Positions 13,668 to 26,274 of a stretch of DNA of 64,000 bases are shown here, one piece after another. The DNA is from Malurus cyaneus samueli (Eukaryota > Chordata > Aves > Passeriformes > Maluridae): NCBI GenBank assembly GCA_009741485.1, contig CM019214.1, positions 4,185,086 to 4,249,085 on the forward strand, in the 5' to 3' direction. Below the pieces are notes generated by a model. The model saw only the letters and a program-made list of their open reading frames with translations, was not told the DNA's origin and made no database searches. Both the position numbers and the translations under genes were made by a program. Numbering within the stretch: the stretch's first letter is position 1; each line of letters opens with the position of its first letter.

Positions 13668-13744
13668 ACGTAAGAGTTGGACTCGATGATCCTTGTGGGT
13701 CTTTTCTAACTCAGAATGGGCTGTGATTTATGATATTCTGTGAT
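13668..13744 (+). mobile_element. CR1 retrotransposon, 3' terminal fragment
   Basis: The segment reads as a CR1 3' end: 'GTTGGACTCGATGATCC', then a diverged 'GGGTCCCTTCCAACTCAG' motif, then two octamer-like units (ATTTATGAT, ATTCTGTGAT). CR1 copies end in short octamer repeats rather than poly-A, and most are severely 5'-truncated. I see no ORF2 remnant directly upstream, so only about 80 bases are supported. Confidence 0.85.
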
Positions 13745-16700
13745 GCTAGGCTCAAATAAGGAGGGTTTGTTTACGAAGGCAACTCAGATGACTACGTCAA
13801 ATGCAGAGTTACAAAGTGTGATTGGTCCTGAGCTAGCTATGCTTGTTCCTCTCCACTGGCTAAAAATGGAGCTTTGAGTGGCTGCTCAGAAATGGATGCT
13901 GGCCTGCTTTTAATCACATCACTCCCAATGTTTGTGTGTCTCTGTATTTGAAAGAGTTTGGATTGAGATTTATTTCCAGCTAGACCTTTTTTCCCATTAA
14001 AAAAAAAAAATCTTCCGTCAAAATAAAGTGAAAACCAGGACTTAATATGGGGGGTCAGGGGTTGAGGAACCTGCTTAGCATTTGTTCTCATGAATGAGGA
14101 ATTAAATTTAAAGTTTAAAAAGAAGAGAAATTAGGTATACCAATCCCAGTATCCAAAGTGGGCATCATACAAATTAATTATCTGTAGGTGAGGTTACTTA
14201 AATCCCAAGTTGTCACTGGGAAAAGCTGATTGTGAGAGACTCCCTAGGCCCACAGATGAAACCATTTATGACTGTGTATGATTTCATGCTTATTTCAACT
14301 CTGTCAAAATTCAAAATGCAAAAGGAAAAGCTCAAGGACATACACACTATCTGTGATACTCCCTGGAGGATACTGTGTTCATAAAGCAATAAATGGTTTG
14401 CATTCAGACTCACAAATGTATACAATCCAGGCTTTTTTTTGTCTCTTTCACATGATGTATCTAAGCATTGCAGAGAAGCTACTGAACATAAACAATTCTT
14501 TCCGTAGAAACTCTTCCATACAGCACAATTCCCTGTATCCAAAAATAGATGGAAATTCTTTAAAACGACGTTTGGGAGGGAAAGGACTGAAGCAAATAGA
14601 AATGATTCAGAGGATTCAGCTCCAGCAATATGTCAGGAAGCATAACATTCAACTAAGAGCAGGAGATTAATTAAGCAAGCAAGCTAGGACAGTAAAAGCA
14701 AACATTGTTAGCAGTTTATGTAGCAGTGAAGACAAACTTCATGAACTTCAGTGTTAATGTCACCAGATTGCAATAAGTTGGGAAAAAAAGTATTTAAGAA
14801 CTTCATAAAATGTGTTGGAAGAATTTAAGCAACAAATTAATGATTCTATCTTAGAATTAGCATAGCAATACTTGACAGAAAGAGGGGAAAATCAAAGTAT
14901 TTATAGAACCAAGGGGCGTATATGGAAACCATAAAAATATTTTCAATTTAGTAAAAAATACCACACAGAATAGCAGGCAAATGCACTCATTCCCAATAGG
15001 AATTGAGGTAGATGGCAGAGCAGCTTTAGAACTCACCCAAACCTTTATGCAGAAGGAGACTATCAACCTCAGGCAAGTAAGTTCACTCTTTTTTCTGATC
15101 TCATGACAGCTCTCCCTTGCGTGATCTCAGACCAGCAAAGAATACCTTATTAATATCAGAAAACCTTTAACTCCTTCAATTTCCAGCATAAATTTGACCA
15201 AGCATAATGAATTTTAAGGCAACATCATTATTTTTTTTCCTTCAACCGAATTTAAAGTTAGCTGAAACTAGCAGTTAATGTTCATGTATTTCTACTGAAT
15301 GAAAAAGCCCAGTGTATAATGGGAAAATGGACAGGCATTGAATAAAAATCTAGCCATTTTCATAATACAATTAGTCTTGGAAAAAGTATATAATAAATCA
15401 CTGGAGAAAACCAATGCAAGAAAGACAAATGGGCAAAAGCATACAGTATGCTTTGAAATAAATCTGGTTTCATGACATTTATTATCTGGGGAAATGCTGC
15501 ATTCTGAGGTACCAAAAAACTAATTAGAAGTAATCCTTTCAGTCGTCTGTAAACTACAACATGACCTTTAGCAAAGGCTGTAACTGATCCACACCTGAGT
15601 TTGTTTAAGCCAAGAAAAGTTTTGTTGACTTGAATCAGCTCTGGGTCAGGCCTCAGCTTCTTTTGATAGAGAGCAGCTCTGTGCTGCAAGTGGAGGAAAA
15701 CCTGGAAAGTTTAGCTCTTGATGGACATTTCTGTGGCTGAAGCTTTGACTGAATCCCATGTTAAATTTGGTTTACAGATTTTATTTCCTGAACCTGAGCT
15801 CAAGCTGCATAACTCAGTTTTTTATTCTGCAAATAGGAAACCTTGTTGCCAAAAATTAAATTGACTACAGAGTATTAGGTTTTACAGCTAGATTGGACAA
15901 CTGACCAAGCACGGAACTGGAGGAACTTCACAATTTATTAATGATTTCGTTCTTTCCAATTCCAACTTTTCATAAAATTATATTCCTCCAGATTCAGAGC
16001 TCAAGGATGGCAGTGTAACGTGGGATTTCTTTACAGTTTATTTTTTGTTTTAAAACAAATCTTTATTTAAAAAGGTGAATGGTGACTCTCTCTTGGAAGA
16101 ATAATTTCAGCAACATGGAGATGTCACACTGATTAGTTAATCAACTTTTATCAATTTTTGCTGCATTTCATTCTCACTGCCAAATGCAATCTTGAACTAA
16201 TGCTAGTTTTTGTTAGTGTAACTACAAAAATAATGTGTTAAGGTATCAAAGGAAATATAAGCCTTGTGTTTTTAAATTAAAACTTAAGAAATTATTTTAT
16301 TTTTTATTTATTTTTTCATAGTTGTGATAAATTGCTGTACGTTTTTTTAGAAGTCAGAACCAAATAAAAAAGAAATTCCTAGAATCTGAAAGAAAAAAAA
16401 AATGAAAGACTGAGAAAGAAAAAAAGGGAAAACCCCTTATGATTAATTATTGGCTGTATAATGGAAGAGGAAGCAGAAGGCGCAGCTTTATAAATTTCAG
16501 TGGCACAGAACACGTTGTAACAGATTTTCCTGCACGGGTAAAGGTTTGACAGCACTCTGCAGACAGCCTTTCTTATTTCTGTTCTGCAAGAAGCTGATCA
16601 TGCAGCCTTTGTAGTGTTTCCCATGACATCAAGAGGTGTTGTGCCTGGATAAAGATGGCATGAGCAGTTATTGTGCTGGAAGATAAGTGACATATTTTAA

Positions 16701-18135
16701 ACTGAGTTCGTCCTCAACACTTTTTTAAACACAAAGTTTTAAATCTTTTGTGCTCGAGAGGTGAAATAACTGATGCAAGAAGTTACTCTGTGTGGCTGCC
16801 TTTCAAAGTGGATCAATGTTACTTGTGAGTGTTTTATGGAAATTTACTCTTTATTTCATTACAGTATTCATAAAAATGCATTGTGCAGATTAATTTCCAG
16901 GTGGATCTGAAAGGACTGGGTGAACGTAGCAGTTACCACCAAAAAAAGTCTGATTATTGAAAAAGGGTCACATTGATTTGGCTGTCAGTTAATCACATTT
17001 GTGGTATAATGCAGCGGTCCCAGGTGCATTCCAATAAAAAGAAACAAAGTGAAGAAATGAAAAAAAAATCTAAATTAAACTTTTGGCAATCTCCTTACTC
17101 TCTCCATATATCTGACCATAATGGATGCCTTTGTGTCACTTCTGTATGTATTTCACCCTTGGAGGTGAAGGGTTTACTTTAAAATTATGAAATTGGCAAC
17201 AGGGTGAATCAATTCACTTTTGCCTTTCCAACATTTTAAAAAAACCCAATTATTTACTTAATAAAGCACAGTTCAATGAAATCGAATCCAACTTTTTACC
17301 AACTTTTTCATCTTTCATAAAATCATTTGAAGTAATTGGACTAAGTAATAATGACACATTTAATTTGAAATATTTTTAGATTACCCATAATTGATTTCAA
17401 GACATTGACTGATTGCTGTAAAAGCTTGGTTTTTAGCAGCTGACAAGCTGATGACAAGCATTAATGGATTTTGCAATAAAGAATTTGAATTGGGGAAGGA
17501 TTTTGTCAGAAGTAAATGCATGTTTCTGTTATAAAAATGCATGACATTGAAGATAGGTGCTACATCACTGAAAACGAAGTTTGAAACTTTTTGGCAGAAC
17601 GTGTAAGGACCTATAAATACAACCATTGTGTATTGTTGTATTTTTCTCAGGCTTGACTTCCATTAAACTCACCTTTTTTTGTAGCCACCTAAACTGGTGA
17701 ATTCCAGTCAGATAGAGCTTAGGTACTTGAGGAACTGTCAAAGGCTGACATTCAGAGAGACCAAATCCATTTCACTTCTTTGTCTAGAAGTTCAGTTATC
17801 CTCTCAGTGTAGGATATCAGGTTAACCTAGTGCAATCTTCTTTTCACAAACTCACAATTCATCTTGTTCCATTTTCCATTTACCTCTATGTTTGAAAACC
17901 TTAATCTGAGGCTATATGTCAAAACAAATTCAATGAGAAAAATGAAGTGGAGAAATAACTGCAGGTAGTACTGTATCTACAACTGATATATTATATAATC
18001 AACTAATGTAAATTCAGGTTCCTTTTAGATGTATGTCACATCTGATATGCACTTTAATGTAACTGTTTAAGGTAAAACTTTAATCTCACATTTTCTACAA
18101 TTGCTGTGATATACAGAACAGATAGACAAGCCAAG
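13745..18135. other. AT-rich non-coding DNA, nothing recognised
   Basis: Unique sequence without a supported gene. The frame at 14278-14670 (+, about 130 codons) overlaps an unrelated frame on the other strand and shows no domain. Short A and T runs occur, for example near 13998 and 16390. Confidence 0.55.
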
Positions 18136-19000
18136 TTCACAGAATCACAGAACTGTTAGAGTTGAAAGGGACCTCTGGAGATCACTCAGTCCAACCCTCT
18201 GGGGAATGTGAGTCGAACATACCCCTGGCAGCCAATTCCAGCTTGACACCATTTCCTCCTGTCCTGTTGCATTTTCCTTGGGAGGAGTCACTGACACCCA
18301 CCTCACTACAGCCTCCTTTCAGGTAATTGTAGAAAGTGATAATCTCCCCCCGAACATCCTTTTCTCCAGGCTAAACAACAGCTGTTCCCTGAGTTTCTCC
18401 TCATAAATCAGGACTGGCCCCAGTGCTGAGCCCTGGGGAACACCACTGGTGTCTGTCCAGCAGCTGGATGTGAGTCCAATCCTCAGTCCTTCCTGGACTT
18501 CTTTACCCTTCAGCACTTTCTCCCACTGCCTTTGTAATGCCAACCAGGCTCCTAAACTGCTCTAAGGTCAGTTCTGCTGACCTTATAATTTCCTGTTTGC
18601 TGTGCCCAAAAGGACCACCAGCCATCACATCACCCAGCAGTCTCTCTCTGCTCCCAAAACAATAGGTCCAGTGGAGCATCTCCCCAGGCTGACTCCCTCA
18701 CTGGCTGTATTAGGAAGTTCTCTTCCATTACCCCGGGAAACTCCTAGACTGCTTCCTCTCTGTGGTATTTCTGTGTTTTCAGAGATCTATTTCAGATGGA
18801 TAGTAACTTGAAGACCCTCATGAGAACAAAGATTAACGATTCTGAGACTTCTCTCAGCTGCTTACAGTACAGTTCATCCCGTGTGGGTGGTCTGTAACAG
18901 ACTCACATCATCATATTTGCCTTGGTGACCTTCTCCTGATTCTCACCCATAAACATTCACCCTTGTTGTCGCCATCCTCAAGCTCTAGACAGTGACAACA
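18136..19000 (-). mobile_element. CR1 retrotransposon with large internal deletions (EN + RT motif + 3' end)
   Basis: On the minus strand the element runs from about 19000 (5') to 18136 (3'). Its 3' end carries two TTCTGTGA octamers and the CR1 'GGTTGGACT...AGGGACC' type terminus. Near 18890-18930 the minus strand encodes VCYRPP, a signature of the CR1 ORF2 endonuclease, with an in-frame stop just before it. Around 18460-18540 it encodes WEKVLKGKEVQEGL, typical of the segment between endonuclease and reverse transcriptase. Around 18410-18450 it encodes SGVPQGSALGPVL, the reverse transcriptase motif. This is followed at once by YEEKLREQLLFSLEKR, which in complete CR1 lies several hundred bases further on. 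Most of the RT (including the catalytic ADD) is missing, so the copy is dead. Keeping endonuclease sequence while lacking the middle is unusual, because most copies are simply 5'-truncated. Confidence 0.9.
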
Positions 19001-21825
19001 CTGTCAGTTTATTTAAAAAAAAAAAATTGATGCAGAGATTTGCTGATTAAAAAAAGATGACACTATGGCAACATTAGCCCAAGGAAAGGGCTTTGCAAAA
19101 TAAAAAATAACAACACCAAAATTTGATGAGGTGCAACTGTTTCAACAAAGCTTGAGAGATAGGACAGCTTCCAATTTCCAAGGCGATCCTGTCTCTACCC
19201 ACAAGGAGAAAGAGAACTAATGAACCTTTGTATTTTGATATTTCTCCCTATTGCTGTTTTGCAAAAATCAATTAGGAAGATAATGGTTTAATTCCAAAGA
19301 AAATGTAAACACTACCCATCTGTTCTATTCAGCACTAAGCAGTCAGGTTATACAGAGATGAAGAGGAGGTTTACCCCCTTCTTGTTCTTTAAGGCAAGTT
19401 ACTGAAAGTCAGTTAATGCTCAGAGTCTGCCAAAGGTGTTTGAAAACCTGTTTAACATATGCCTTAGTTTGATGAAGAAAGCGAGCTGTAAGTGCCTACT
19501 TTTACTTGGCTTTTTTTGTCATTTTTTTTTCCCTGGTCAATACTTGATAGCTCTTGGGAAAAGAGAAGCTCTTAGATGTTAATATTCTTTAAAGCCTGGA
19601 GTATTTATTTCAGTAAGAGCTGTCTTGAAATGGGTGGGATTTTTGACAGCTACAGTACACTAAGCATTGATCTACTTAAAAGGGCATAATTTGGTATTCT
19701 CAGGGATGTTTGAGGAAGTTTGTTTCTAGTTAAAATGACATTTTCCCTTCCATTTGCTATTCGATGTAAGCATAGCAAAAAGCGCTGGGTGCAGAATACA
19801 AGGACACAGCTGAGCCTTTGTTTTGTGGAGAGTGATAACCTGCAGTTCATGTACAAGTTGGAAGGCAAAGGATATACTGAAATGGGTAACAGGGACTAAA
19901 AAACCTCCTATTTCTTTAATGAGGGGAAGCTGAGCAGTTATGGAATTCATTATCTTGCCTGGAATTCATCATACTCTGATGTTTTTATAATTTAGGTAAG
20001 AAGACAAGCGTGTGAGTGCATGTGAGTATAGAAATGATCAGTTCCTTTCCCCATGGAATCAGAGCATTCCCCTACTCCCCTGAAGTCACCAATATCTATG
20101 CTGCCTGTAGGTATGGAATAGGGGAACATAGAATGATTCAGAGCTGGCAGGGCCATGGATTCACCCCCTGCTCCCAGGTTACTCCCCCTGCCCTCAGCGC
20201 CTGCCACCCCTCCCCGGCCAGGGAAAAAAGAGCTGCTCAAGAGGGGAATGGAGAAGCAGAGAGCAAAAAGATGAGAAAGAGCTCTATTTTATCAGTTCTC
20301 AGTGCAGTTTTCAAGCAGAAAGTTGAACCCAAGGAGCTAGTTGGAGCAGTCTGTGAGCATTGCAGCAGTTGTGATTGGAAACTTTCTTCGCACCTTTTGA
20401 CCTACTTAGTAGTGAAGATTTATGTGTCCATTCACAGCTAGAATCTCATCTTGCTTTTGAAGAATAAAATGTAAGATTGCCCTCTATACTACTAGACATT
20501 CTTGTTATTGTAGATCAATGAAAAAGCCAAAAAAAGAAAAGTTCTGAAATATTTGTGCATGATTAACAATTTATCAAGTTGTCGTATAGCTCCCTCTGTT
20601 TGTTTTCTTCTTGCTTAAAGATTTGCAGAACTGCCCTTAGGGCTGGAGAGAGAAATATTAACCGTTCTTACCTTCAAAACAACCCCCCTAAACAAAATAA
20701 AAACAGCCGTAGGCATGTCTTAAATCCCAATAGTACAATTACGTGCACAATATTCTAGTTTAAGCTAAAAAAGGCTATGAAACTGAAGCTTTTTCTGTGT
20801 TTTGTTTTGCTGTATCTTAATTTTATTGTATGTGCAGAAGTTATCTCAGTCACATTTGGTGAGACATTACCACATTTCATAGAGGATTCATAAAGATACA
20901 TCCAAGAGTAGATATATTTGACAATTATGATATTATTAGAAATACTCCCCCCCCCAAAAAAAAAAAAAAGAATGCTTGGTAGCAAAGTTTTAAGCTTATG
21001 ATCTTTGCCTATCTGTTTGTCTATTTTCAACTGTGCTTATGCCAGTTTATCAACCCCAAAATGCTACTTCTCTAGAAGTGTCTAGATTGAGAAGTATGAG
21101 ATAACAAAGTGTGAGACTTTGTTAATTAGAGTCAAATTCAACTTGAAGATGAAATGGACCTCTATCAATCTTAGGTTATTTAGAAACTATTTAACAACTA
21201 TTCTTTTAATTCATTGAATATGCGGAGGAATAGAAACAAGACCCAAGGTCAAGTGAAAACTGCAATGGAGCTGATTCCTTAGGGTTCAATGGGACCACTA
21301 AGACCAGACTGACTTCTCTCTGACACTTCCTGTAGCTGTGGCACCATATACATAGTTTTAAGATTGTTGTACAGCTTTTCTTTCTGGAATCAGTTGGATC
21401 ATGACTTAAAGATCCGGAGAGAATTCCAGAAACAGAAATATTTCTTTGGCTTCATTCATGCTTTAAAATTTCCTGTTGTTATTCTGAACATGTCCAGCTT
21501 CCTCTTGCTATCATTATGTACTTTCTTGTGCTCTATTGATGGCTGCCTTTTATTACTGATTTCTTTTAACATGGATCTTTTTGGACAGTAATTTCCTGTT
21601 AACTGTGTCTTAGCCTAGATAAAATTGGAAGCAATCAAAAATGGTCAAAATAAGACATGTTTCCAACTTTGTCTTTTGCTGTTGATGAGGTTCAGTTAAA
21701 CCAGAGGGGCCACAGCATACATCAAAGTCACAATAATTGTGAAAAGGATTGAATTCATTACTATGTGCATAATTCCATAGATTTACTTCACTTTAAAAGA
21801 TAACTAGTATTCAACAAATTGTAAT
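19001..21825. other. Non-coding DNA, nothing recognised
   Basis: Unique, mostly AT-rich sequence with a GC-richer patch at about 20040-20350. The patch has a 141-codon open frame (20016-20441, +), but it shows no domain and its composition follows the local base content. A C9-A14 run lies at 20947-20969. No repeat family was identified. Confidence 0.5.
20947..20969. repeat. C9A14 homopolymer junction
   Basis: Nine C residues are followed directly by fourteen A residues. This is simple-sequence DNA that is likely to be length-variable and error-prone. Confidence 0.9.
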
Positions 21826-22277
21826 CATAGAATGGCCAGGGTTGGAAGACATCTTCAAGATCACCAAGTTCAACGATCAAACTGGGACCACCACCATGCT
21901 CACCAATAAACCATGTCCTCAAGTACCATATGGATGGTGACTCTGCCACTCCCCTGGCCAGTCTAATACAATCTTTACAAACCTGAAGAAATTTTTCCTA
22001 ACAGTGGATCTAAATCTTCCCTGGCACAACTTGAGGCAGTTTCCTCTTGTCCTGTCACTTGCTACCTGAGAAGAGAGATCGATTCCCACCCCACTACAAC
22101 CCCCTGAACCTCCTTTTCTCCAGCTGAACCAAACTCAGCTGCTCCTCTTCAGATTTGTGCTTCAAACCCTTTCTTCAGCATCCCTGCCATACTCTGGAGA
22201 GGCTCCAGTGCCTCAATATCTTTCTGACAGTGAGAGACCCAAAACTGAACACTATATTGAAAGTGCAGCCTCTGCAA
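21826..22277 (-). mobile_element. CR1 retrotransposon, 5'-truncated copy
   Basis: On the plus strand the block opens with 'ATCATAGAATGGCCAGGGTT', the reverse complement of the CR1 3' tip, and continues through the inverted 3' untranslated region. Close to 22190-22290 the minus strand encodes a decayed ORF2 C-terminus (VQFWVSHCQKDIEALEPLQ, matching the CR1 pattern VQFWAPQYKRDMELLERVQ). The similarity stops near 22277. The copy is truncated at its 5' side, with frameshifts and substitutions, and is non-functional. Confidence 0.9.
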
Positions 22278-25200
22278 TATAAAAATAACTGCTCCCATTA
22301 TTTGGATAGGAAAAAAAATACCAAAAAACAAAAACACAAACAAATACAAAAGTAAGAAGAAAACCCCCTTCATAATGCAGATGACCTGCTGGCTGTGTTC
22401 TTTCATGAACCCTTCTGAGCTTGGATTCGGGTCTGCATTACTCTCTGCGTAATTGAAACTGAAGCGATGAATGTTTTGTGTATTTTTCAGTTTATGTCTT
22501 AGATGTTATGTCAGTTTGTGTTATCATTCTGAACATTTGTAACTTTCTTTCTGTATGCAGACTCAGGAATGTTTAATTAATTGGGATCAAAACAACAGAC
22601 CACTGAAAAGCATTCTAGAGCAAATTATTGTGTAATTCCTGCGACATTTTGATGGTGGAGAGTAAGGGAGGGGAGCAGTAGGGACAGTATTGATCACCAC
22701 AACCTATTCTGTTTGGAAGCCCCATATTTATTGGTCTGACAAGGAATTATAAGCAAGTCCAAGAGAGAAATTCCATTTACACTGATCTTAATGGTCTGTT
22801 TAATTCAATTAGGCCTTATCAGAGAAATGTATGTTAATAATATTTTGGTTTACTGAAGAGTAGAGCTATTGCTTCAAATTTGACTATGTAAGGTTTCACA
22901 AGATGAGCAATCTGAGGCTTCATACCTGAGAGAGACAGCATGCAAAAAATGGCTGACTCAAACTGTGATTTAACACCAAATGAGTGCTCCAGAACAGGTC
23001 AGGAATGTGCTCATGAGGATGTCCTAATCACTACTTTTTGTGTGTCAGTGATTTTGATTTTGGGGATATCTTTGGTTTTATTTTGGCTTTGTTTTTTTAA
23101 TGTTTTGGTTATGGTTCTGTTTTTCTTTTTCACACTCTTGGCAACAGTTGTGGGACAGGTCATGGCACAGGTCAAAGAAAAGCAGAATATATTCTGAAGC
23201 AAACACACACATCCTGGATGCACATGTTATTTTCTGTTACAGTAGTGTCTTTTCTTTAATAAGTAAATTTGACTGAATAAGCTGTACTAAAAACTGCATA
23301 AAAATGTTAGCTCTAATTGTCTTATAGACAGGATCATTTTTATTAAGGTAAAAGTAGACCATACAATGGGAATATAAAATGAACAGGACTTTCAGGCAAA
23401 TGAATACACTCAGAAGACTAGGAGAAGAAACAAAGTCCAAAAATCAGGAAAGAAATTAAGTGCTCTGTATTTTTAAAGAAATTCCAAAGATATACAGAAA
23501 GAAAAAAGTTATACACTGAATTTTAGCGAAAAAGTGATGTGTTTTTTTCTTGATTCAGTTGCACTGGATTTACAGTTTGCTTCTCTTTCATAAGAGATGT
23601 AGGGGAGTTCTGGATATGAGGACCAGCCCTCAAGGCTTCACAAGGATGTTTGCAGCACAAGCCCATCTTTGTGAGGGGTCTGGTTTAAAACTTGTCTTGC
23701 CAAAACCCTTCAGTTGAAATCAACCCCTGGCAGTCTGAGAGTGCTCAAAAACCCTGTCCTGATTGTTGCTACAAGATCTTGGGTAGAGAAAAGCAATGTT
23801 TTTGCGGAGCAGTGTGTGAAGGCTGGACTGGCATGGGTTGTTTGAGGAAGGCTGAGGTGCTGGCTTTGCTTAGGAGCTGCCCCAGGTTCTTCCCTGTGGT
23901 GCTGAAAGGGAAAAAGAAATGTAACTGGATCAAAAGTTCACAAAGGAAATGTGGTGCAGGAGAAGAGAGTGACACCAGGGACTGCCCTGCAAAAGTCTGG
24001 GGAGCTCTACCAGAGACATCTGCCACTGCCTGAGGAGGTGACAGAAAAGCCTCAGAAGAGAAAGCAGGGACTGGAATATTTTGTCATAATTCCTATGGTA
24101 TAGTTTGCCTAATTATGACATTATCTGAACTCCACACAAACATCAATTCCCAGCAAATTGTGATTACAAATCTCAGGGAAACTGCAGCTCATAAAATTAT
24201 CATAAATCATTACATCCAGCAAACAGCATTTGGATCTCGAGATTTTCTGACAGTTGTCTGTAGATAAGGCTGACTTTTTTGGTAGCTCGGTACCCTGGGA
24301 AGTCTGATTGGTCTTTGAGAGAGGGTTTGCATGAAGATAAGGATTTAATAATGTTTCTTTTACTTTATCACAATGCCAGCTGAAAATTGGACAAGCTTCA
24401 GTACGTTATGCTATATCTGATAATATCTTCAGTGCCTGTGTGTGCAGTTTAAATTCAGAATATATAGTCTTCCAGGGCAGAAACTGCTTTTTTTATCTTC
24501 ATTCAAGCAAGTAGTCATCATACTGCTCCAGTAAGAGCAGACCTTGAATAATTCTGAGAAACTGAGTCAGAATGCATGTAATTATAATGGTCAAGTAATT
24601 TTGGAAGGAATTAGCATCTAGCAGTCTTTATTGCACCTTAAATTTTAGGTATATTAACTGGGGAAACATCCTTGATTCCATAGATTTATTCCTCATATAT
24701 TTATACATTACTTTTCAGACAGATTACAGTGGGCAGTGCTGCACAGTAATGGCTCACTAACGCATAACACTTGTCATCATCCAGCTGGGGATGGATAAAA
24801 ACCTTTCCAACATATAGGTTATATTTTTATGCTTTATTAAAACTGTGTGGCAAAACTTACACATTTGATTTCCTTACCTAATGAGGCAGTCCTTTACGAT
24901 CACAAACAAGACATTAGACTGAATAGACACATTTGGGTTAGTCCTACATAGAACATCGTCAGGTAGTCCAAGCTGTGAATGTATAAAGGAATTGAAAATG
25001 GAAAAATTATAGCCACCTGATGCAAGGAGATAAATTTTGCCTCATTTGAGGTGTTTTCAGGCCTGCAAGTACGATAGAGCCATAATGATCTTTTTTCCTC
25101 TCATACCTTTCTATCTGGGGAAAAAAAAAAGTCAAAATATCATTATCATAGTAACTGTTAAGAAAACACTATTTAAAAAAAAAAAAAAGTGTGTTTGCTT

Positions 25201-25349
25201 AGTAGGTTGCTATCACTTGATAACACTGGCTAGAAAAAGGGTAAGACAGAAGTACAAATATGGGGGAGCAGGCTGATTAAAAATTCGTGGGTCGAAAACA
25301 TACACACCCACTCCAAACCCTGAAATATACATTAAAATTCTGTATACCT

Positions 25350-25353
<4 letters not shown>
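22278..25353. other. AT-rich non-coding DNA, nothing recognised
   Basis: Unique sequence. The segment 23570-24060 is less AT-rich and has an open frame of 113 codons on the plus strand (23692-24033), but a similar frame exists on the opposite strand and neither has a domain. A 10-bp inverted repeat at 24082-24120 is listed separately. Confidence 0.5.
24082..24120. repeat. Perfect 10-bp inverted repeat, 19-nt loop
   Basis: TGTCATAATT at 24082-24091 is the exact reverse complement of 24111-24120, with 19 bases between. This is a possible hairpin or a small inverted-repeat relic. Because it is short and AT-rich, chance is a realistic explanation. Confidence 0.7.

Positions 25354-25383
<30 letters not shown>
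25354..25383. repeat. (AC)n microsatellite, 15 units
   Basis: Thirty bases of perfect alternating A and C, followed a few bases later by a TATATA-rich stretch (25391-25410). Likely polymorphic. Confidence 0.95.
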
Positions 25384-25385
<2 letters not shown>

Positions 25386-26274
25386 TGTCTCTATATATGT
25401 ATATATTTAATGTATACAAAAGTGTGGCAGAAAATACATGATAAAGCAGAATAGGTTTATTTGTCTACATTTATAGGAAAATTAAGGGACAATATCTGAA
25501 TGTTCAGTAAAGCCACTCGAGCCCAGCACAAATGAACAGCGATGTCCCTCCATAATGTAACACTAAATAGAGCAGCTGTTGACTTTAGATCTTGAAGCAA
25601 AATCAATTTCCAGTGAAGTTTTGCTTTTGACCTCAGCAAAACCAGGATTTTGCCTGTTATTTTATCAAATTATTCTATCTGAAAGCCTTTTCGGCTGAGT
25701 TGTTTTGGTTTTTATTGTTATTGTAGGTTATTTTTTTCCCCTCTAGCTATTCTTTTTCTAATCCCAGATTATCAAATATCATTCCAGTGAGGAAAACATG
25801 TATCTCCCTGCATAAAGCTCATTCAGTAGTAACAGCTTGCAGGTTTCCTTGTAGAAGGCTCTTTCTCACAGGCAATTTGTAAGGACTACTTATAAACTCT
25901 GGGGCTTTTTTTGGTCTTTCAAAAACATGAAAGTATCTCTCTCGTCTTCCAAATTATTTAGGGACACAAAGATAAACAAGGTCTGTACTCTGATATCAAA
26001 CCACCCACATGGCATTTACTTTTCATTGGCTGAATTCCCAGCTTCTGGTTCCTCCGTGGATATATAGCACAGCTGCTCCATACAACACTCTCCTTCCCCC
26101 AGTCAACCCCTTCTGGCAAAGGGGGATAGAGAAGCTTCAGCAGCGTGGGAGGAAGGAAAATACTGAGGCAGGCAAGGTGGAAGCTGGTGAAGGCATTTGA
26201 TGGTTCTTGAGAGCTCTGGGCAGTTCTTCCAGTCCCCCAGGTGGATGGGTGTTGGAGGAGAGTTGGTGTCCATG

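Noticed and set aside
20125..20160. 'CATAGAATGATTCAGAGCTG', like an inverted CR1 3' tip
   Set aside because: Only about 15 bases agree and the sequence beyond does not follow the CR1 3' end.
20016..20441. 141-codon open frame (+) in a GC-richer patch
   Set aside because: No recognisable domain. The product looks like random translation of local composition.
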